Shown here in pieces: positions 60,822-64,000 of a stretch of DNA of 64,000 nucleotides. The notes below the pieces were generated by a model. The model saw only the letters and a program-made list of their open reading frames with translations. It was not told the origin of the DNA and did no database searches. Source of the DNA: Glycomyces tritici. GTDB lineage: Bacteria; Actinomycetota; Actinomycetes; Mycobacteriales; Micromonosporaceae. Both the position numbers and the translations under genes were made by a program. The stretch covers positions 62,001 through 126,000 of the forward strand of contig NZ_JAUEMJ010000012.1 of assembly GCF_030403505.1 (NCBI RefSeq), given 5' to 3'. The stretch's first letter is position 1. Every line of letters begins with the position of its first letter.

Positions 60822-62063
60822 ATGTCCGATTCCAGCGAGCACGGCTCCAACATCACCCAGTACGCCCCGGTCCAGGACCCCGGCGCGGGCGAACGGATCG
60901 CGAACGACATCCCCTTGGCCAAGCCGGTGTACGGGATCGCCCAGGAGATCAACGACGCCGTCAACGGCGACACGTCCGTCGCCGACGCCGCGGGCGGCAT
61001 CGCCGCCGACCTCGGGATGCTCGCCGTGGGCGGGCTCATGGCCATCAAGGACCCCGTCTACGCGCTCGCGAACGCCGGGCTCACGATCCTGCTGGAGCTG
61101 GTGACGCCGCTGAACGACCTGCTCGAGATGGTCTCGGGCGACCCGGGCCAGATGCAGCATCAGCAGGAGGTCTGGGGGCAGGTCGAGGAGGCGCTGGGCG
61201 CGCTGAGCGAAGAGGTCGGCACCGCCGTCGACACGTGCATCCCGAACTGGCAGGGCTCGGCGGCCGACGCGGCCTACAACCAGCTGTACGGATTGTCGGC
61301 CGCGATCGGCGCGATGGGGCACGAGGCGGCCGGTATCAAGCAATTGCTGGCCTGGGCCGAGGTGGTCGCGCAGACGATCTACGACGTCATCAAGTCGATC
61401 CTCGCCGAACTGGTGTCGTGGCTGATCATGCGGGGGCTGGTCGCGTTGGCGGCCAGCTCGTTCACGTTCGGCGCGGCGTTCGCGGAGTTCCTGCTCAGCG
61501 GCATGGTGAAGGCGATGAACGCGATCTCGCGGGCGATCGACAAGTTCGCGAAGGCGGGCAAGATCTTCGCGAAGATCGCGCCCCTGCTGGAGAAGTTCTT
61601 CCTGCCCGCGGGCAAGCCGCTGTGGAAGGCCGTGCTGATGAAGGGGCTGGTCAGCATCGGCGTCACCGGCGGCCTCGGGGCGGCCACCACGGGCTACCAG
61701 CAGCTGTCGGGCGGGTCCGGCCTGACCGTCTCGCTCTCGGCGCTGAGCGCGCAGGGCCTCACCGTCGACCTGGACGAGTTGGACGCCCTCGCAGGGCAGC
61801 TCGAGGGGCTGGCGGGCAGGGGCGGGTCGATCAACACCGTCGCGTCCGGGGCCGCCTCGGAGGAGATGACCTGGGGGCTCACGGGACTCTTCTTCGCCTC
61901 GTCGTACCAAGGCTCGTGCGAGGAGGCGGCCGCATCGACCGGGCAGCTCTCGGAGTCGCTCAACGGGCACGGGCAGCTGCTGCGGGACTGCAAGGCGGCA
62001 TACTGCTCCTCTGACGAGGTCGCCGCGGCGGAGTTCGAGGCGAAGTACAACGAGCTGGCCTAG
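60822..62063 (+). CDS. WXG-motif protein with central hydrophobic segments
   Basis: A 413-aa protein. A hydrophobic stretch (~60-105), then a helical hairpin with WQG (143-145) in TCIPNWQGSAADAAYNQL, the helix-turn-helix signature of WXG100/ESX-type proteins, then amphipathic and hydrophobic helices (~175-290, WLIMRGLVALAASSFTFGAA) and a C-terminal helical domain with a few Cys (SCEEAA; RDCKAAYCSS). Longer WXG proteins of this kind are type VII secretion substrates or channel components. No toxin domain is recognised at the C-terminus. It lies 97 bp after the coiled-coil gene. Confidence 0.7.
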   Translation: MSDSSEHGSNITQYAPVQDPGAGERIANDIPLAKPVYGIAQEINDAVNGDTSVADAAGGIAADLGMLAVGGLMAIKDPVYALANAGLTILLELVTPLNDLLEMVSGDPGQMQHQQEVWGQVEEALGALSEEVGTAVDTCIPNWQGSAADAAYNQLYGLSAAIGAMGHEAAGIKQLLAWAEVVAQTIYDVIKSILAELVSWLIMRGLVALAASSFTFGAAFAEFLLSGMVKAMNAISRAIDKFAKAGKIFAKIAPLLEKFFLPAGKPLWKAVLMKGLVSIGVTGGLGAATTGYQQLSGGSGLTVSLSALSAQGLTVDLDELDALAGQLEGLAGRGGSINTVASGAASEEMTWGLTGLFFASSYQGSCEEAAASTGQLSESLNGHGQLLRDCKAAYCSSDEVAAAEFEAKYNELA

Positions 62064-62072
62064 GAGCCGCGC

Positions 62073-62681
62073 ATGGAGTCGTTCGTCCAAGGGATCGCCG
62101 AGGTCGTGTTCGGCGAGGCTTCGCGGGCCGCGCGGCGCCGCCGGGCGTCGGCGTTCGCCGCTTCGCTCGGGCTGCGGTTCCACGCGGAGGGCCGCCCTGG
62201 GGACGACGCCTCGTCCGGATGGTTCGACGAGCTGGAGATGCTGGGCGTGCCGTTCGTGCAGCCGGTGGCCGACACGTTCGCGGGTTCGCACCAGGGGCGG
62301 CACGTGCTCGGGTTCGAGAACCTGGTCTGGAGCAAGCGCAAGCGCCGCAACGTCCCTCACCGGTTCACGGCGGTGAAACTGGTTCGGGCGGTGCCGGATC
62401 TGCTGGTCGCGAACGAGACTCCGGCCTGGTTCAAGCCCGATGCCCCATGCCTGCCGGTGCCGGCTCCTCAGGGATCAGTGGTCTCCGCGGCCGATCCGGG
62501 TTCCGCGAGTGCGGTGCTCGCGGCGTTGCGTGGTCAAGGGCCGCTCGACCATTCGTGGATGGTGCGGGCGAACTGGGTGATCGGCTGGCATCGCGGCCGC
62601 CTGCGGACCGGCGGCGCGAACGACGCGGCGTCGGCGCTGGAGTTCCTGACCTCAGCCGCCGACGCCTGCGAGCGTTCGTAG
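62073..62681 (+). CDS. Hypothetical protein
   Basis: A 202-aa soluble protein, 9 bp after the WXG gene and so probably in its operon. FAASLGLRFHAEG, then FAGSHQGRHVLGFENLVW and ANWVIGWHRGRL resemble a family of actinobacterial unknowns with a G-x-x-x-G-R-x-V-x-x-F core strand. No membrane segment, no catalytic motif. Its place as the last gene of the operon suggests a chaperone or accessory role, unproven. Confidence 0.65.
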   Translation: MESFVQGIAEVVFGEASRAARRRRASAFAASLGLRFHAEGRPGDDASSGWFDELEMLGVPFVQPVADTFAGSHQGRHVLGFENLVWSKRKRRNVPHRFTAVKLVRAVPDLLVANETPAWFKPDAPCLPVPAPQGSVVSAADPGSASAVLAALRGQGPLDHSWMVRANWVIGWHRGRLRTGGANDAASALEFLTSAADACERS

Positions 62682-62688
62682 CGGCGGC

Positions 62689-63699
62689 TCAGACTCGGAC
62701 GATCATCTTGCCGGTGTTCTTGCCGCGCATCATGTCGAGCAGCGCGTCCACCGCGTGCTCAACGCCGTCCACAATGGTCTCGTCGTAGGCGATCCTCCCC
62801 TGGCCGAACCATTCGGCCATGCGCGTGCCGAACTCTTCGCGCAGGTGCGTGTAGCCGCCGAGGGTGAAGCCCTTGATGGTGAGGCTCTGCTGGATGATCT
62901 TGGCGAGGTTGTCCGGGCCGGGCTTGCGCTCGGTGCTGTTGTACAGGGAGATCGCGCCGCAGGCGGCGATGCGCCCCTCGCGGTTCATGACGTCGAGCGC
63001 GGCCTCGAGGTGGTCGCCGCCCACGTTGTCGAAGAAGACGTCCACGCCGTCGGGCGCGAGGGCCTTGAGCTGCTCGCGGACGGGCGCGTCCTTGTAGTTG
63101 AACGCGGCGTCGTAGCCGTACTTCTCGGTGAGGAGGCGGACCTTCTCGGGGCTGCCGGCGGAGCCGATGACGCGGCCCGCGCCGAGGAGCTTGGCGATCT
63201 GGCCGACCGCGGTGCCGACGGCGCCCGCCGCGCCGGAGACGAAGACGGTGTCGCCCGGCTGCAGGTCCGCGATCGCGGTGAGGCCGACGTAGCCGGTCAT
63301 CCCGGTCATGCCGAGGATGCCCAGGCGCAGCGAGAGCGGCACGCCCGGCATCTCGGGCACGAGGGTGAACCCGGCGGCGTCCTCCTGGACGAGGTCGCGC
63401 CACCCGTACTGGTGGAGGACGACCGAGCCGACCGGGAGGGCCTCGGCGGCGGACTCGACGACGCGGCCGACCGCGCCGCCGGTCATGGTCTCGCCGAGGA
63501 CGAACGGCGGGATGTAGCTCTTGGCGTCGTTCATGCGCCCGCGCATGTACGGGTCGACCGAGAGGAACGCGTTCGCGACCCGCACCTGGCCGGGTTCGAG
63601 CTCGCCGTAGGCGACCTTCTCGATGCGGAAGTCCTCGGGCTCGGGCCAGCCCTGCGGGCGGCGGACGAGCTGGATCTGGGTGCTGACGGCCTCTGACAT
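62689..63699 (-). CDS. NADP-dependent MDR oxidoreductase (PTGR/CurA-like)
   Basis: A zinc-independent medium-chain reductase of 336 aa from ATG 63699, preceded by GAGGGGAA. The substrate-side motif is DPYMRGRMND; the Rossmann loop is VSGAAGAVGTAVGQIAKLLGA; VDVFFDNVGGDHLEAAL and the I-A-A-C-G-A-I-S-L-Y-N strand are typical of prostaglandin/leukotriene 12-hydroxydehydrogenase-like enzymes that reduce alpha,beta-unsaturated carbonyls. Divergent from a TetR gene across a shared operator, so probably induced by electrophiles. Confidence 0.9.
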   Translation of the reverse strand: MSEAVSTQIQLVRRPQGWPEPEDFRIEKVAYGELEPGQVRVANAFLSVDPYMRGRMNDAKSYIPPFVLGETMTGGAVGRVVESAAEALPVGSVVLHQYGWRDLVQEDAAGFTLVPEMPGVPLSLRLGILGMTGMTGYVGLTAIADLQPGDTVFVSGAAGAVGTAVGQIAKLLGAGRVIGSAGSPEKVRLLTEKYGYDAAFNYKDAPVREQLKALAPDGVDVFFDNVGGDHLEAALDVMNREGRIAACGAISLYNSTERKPGPDNLAKIIQQSLTIKGFTLGGYTHLREEFGTRMAEWFGQGRIAYDETIVDGVEHAVDALLDMMRGKNTGKMIVRV

Positions 63700-63718
63700 G
63701 TCGGTTCCCCTCGTTTTT

Positions 63719-63759
63719 GTAATGGTCGTTCTACTAATATATACTGGAACGATCATTAC
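63719..63759. promoter_or_regulatory. TetR operator between oxidoreductase and TetR gene
   Basis: GTAATGGTCGTTCTA (63719-63733) and TGGAACGATCATTAC (63745-63759) are inverted copies matching at 13 of 15 positions around an 11-nt A+T-rich spacer. The site covers the divergent promoters of both genes. Confidence 0.7.
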
Positions 63760-63776
63760 GCAAAGAGAGGTCGGTC

Positions 63777-64000
63777 ATGGGGCGAACGCAGACCTTCGAC
63801 ACCGGTGAAGTGGTCCGGGCCGCCCGAGGCGTGTTCTGGAAGCACGGCTACGAGGCCGCCTCCATCCCGGCGCTCGAAACCGCCACCGGACTGCGCCGAT
63901 CGAGCATCTACAACGCCTTCGGCAGCAAACGCGGCCTCTTCGACGCCGCCGTCGCCTCATACCTCGACGAGATCGTGCGCCCGCGGCTCGAGCCGCTCAA
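63777..64000 (+). CDS. TetR-family regulator (truncated by window end)
   Basis: The first 74 codons, from ATG 63777, are in the window. VVRAARGVFWKHGYEAASIP and LRRSSIYNAFGSKRGLFDAA form the classic TetR helix-turn-helix. The ligand-binding domain lies beyond the end. It probably represses itself and the divergent oxidoreductase through the operator at 63719-63759. Confidence 0.9.
   Translation, partial: MGRTQTFDTGEVVRAARGVFWKHGYEAASIPALETATGLRRSSIYNAFGSKRGLFDAAVASYLDEIVRPRLEPL

Overview
The window is very G+C-rich, densely coded actinobacterial chromosome with third codon positions dominated by G/C and many ATGA/GTGA gene overlaps. Several genes and sites point to a mycothiol-producing actinomycete: a mycothiol synthase (mshD), a HAIR operator for HspR upstream of clpB, Streptomyces-type PHO boxes, an IdeR/DmdR-like iron box, and sugar ABC permeases without their own ATPase. 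From memory the gene set resembles Glycomycetaceae (Glycomyces/Stackebrandtia), but that placement is an inference. No prophage, transposase, rRNA or CRISPR array was seen.

Layout. 1-15.8 kb is a carbohydrate-use region: the tail of an upstream gene, a sugar ABC importer (Tat lipoprotein plus two permeases) behind a LacI-type operator, a PL1 pectate lyase with a carbohydrate-binding domain, a cytosolic GH59 galactocerebrosidase homologue, cupin and APH-type kinase genes, a PhoD phosphatase, and two secreted esterases/deacetylases that carry ricin-type lectin domains. 15.8-24.6 kb holds a phosphoglycerate-mutase-like gene with a small overlapping ORF, an SRPBCC-ArsR-VOC operon with tandem operators, a transglycosylase-like exported protein, an RsbU-type phosphatase, two tRNA-Ser genes, a CPBP protease and a FhuF iron reductase. 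24.6-33.6 kb holds mshD, a NUDIX gene, a low-affinity phosphate transporter with its DUF47 partner under PHO boxes, a DinG-like helicase with an AI-2E exporter, and a GroES-like/prephenate dehydrogenase/DUF885 operon. 35.5-45.6 kb holds a winged-helix protein, a tRNA-Arg with a broken partial copy next to it, a run of exported beta-propeller and peptidase genes, an ArsB-type permease and an orphan AAA/DUF4143 ATPase preceded by three 23-bp iterons.

45.7-62.7 kb is the most unusual part. After clpB, four minus-strand genes (BRCT-like acidic protein, 1636-aa AAA ATPase, flotillin, YqiJ-like OB-fold membrane protein) lie head to head with four plus-strand genes (FtsK/EccC-like ATPase, coiled-coil membrane protein, WXG-motif membrane protein, unknown). 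The two arms share a 328-bp divergent promoter region. I read this as a candidate envelope-stress or conflict system that couples a flotillin microdomain with its AAA ATPase to a reduced type VII-like export module. The window ends with an MDR oxidoreductase and a divergent, truncated TetR gene around a shared operator.
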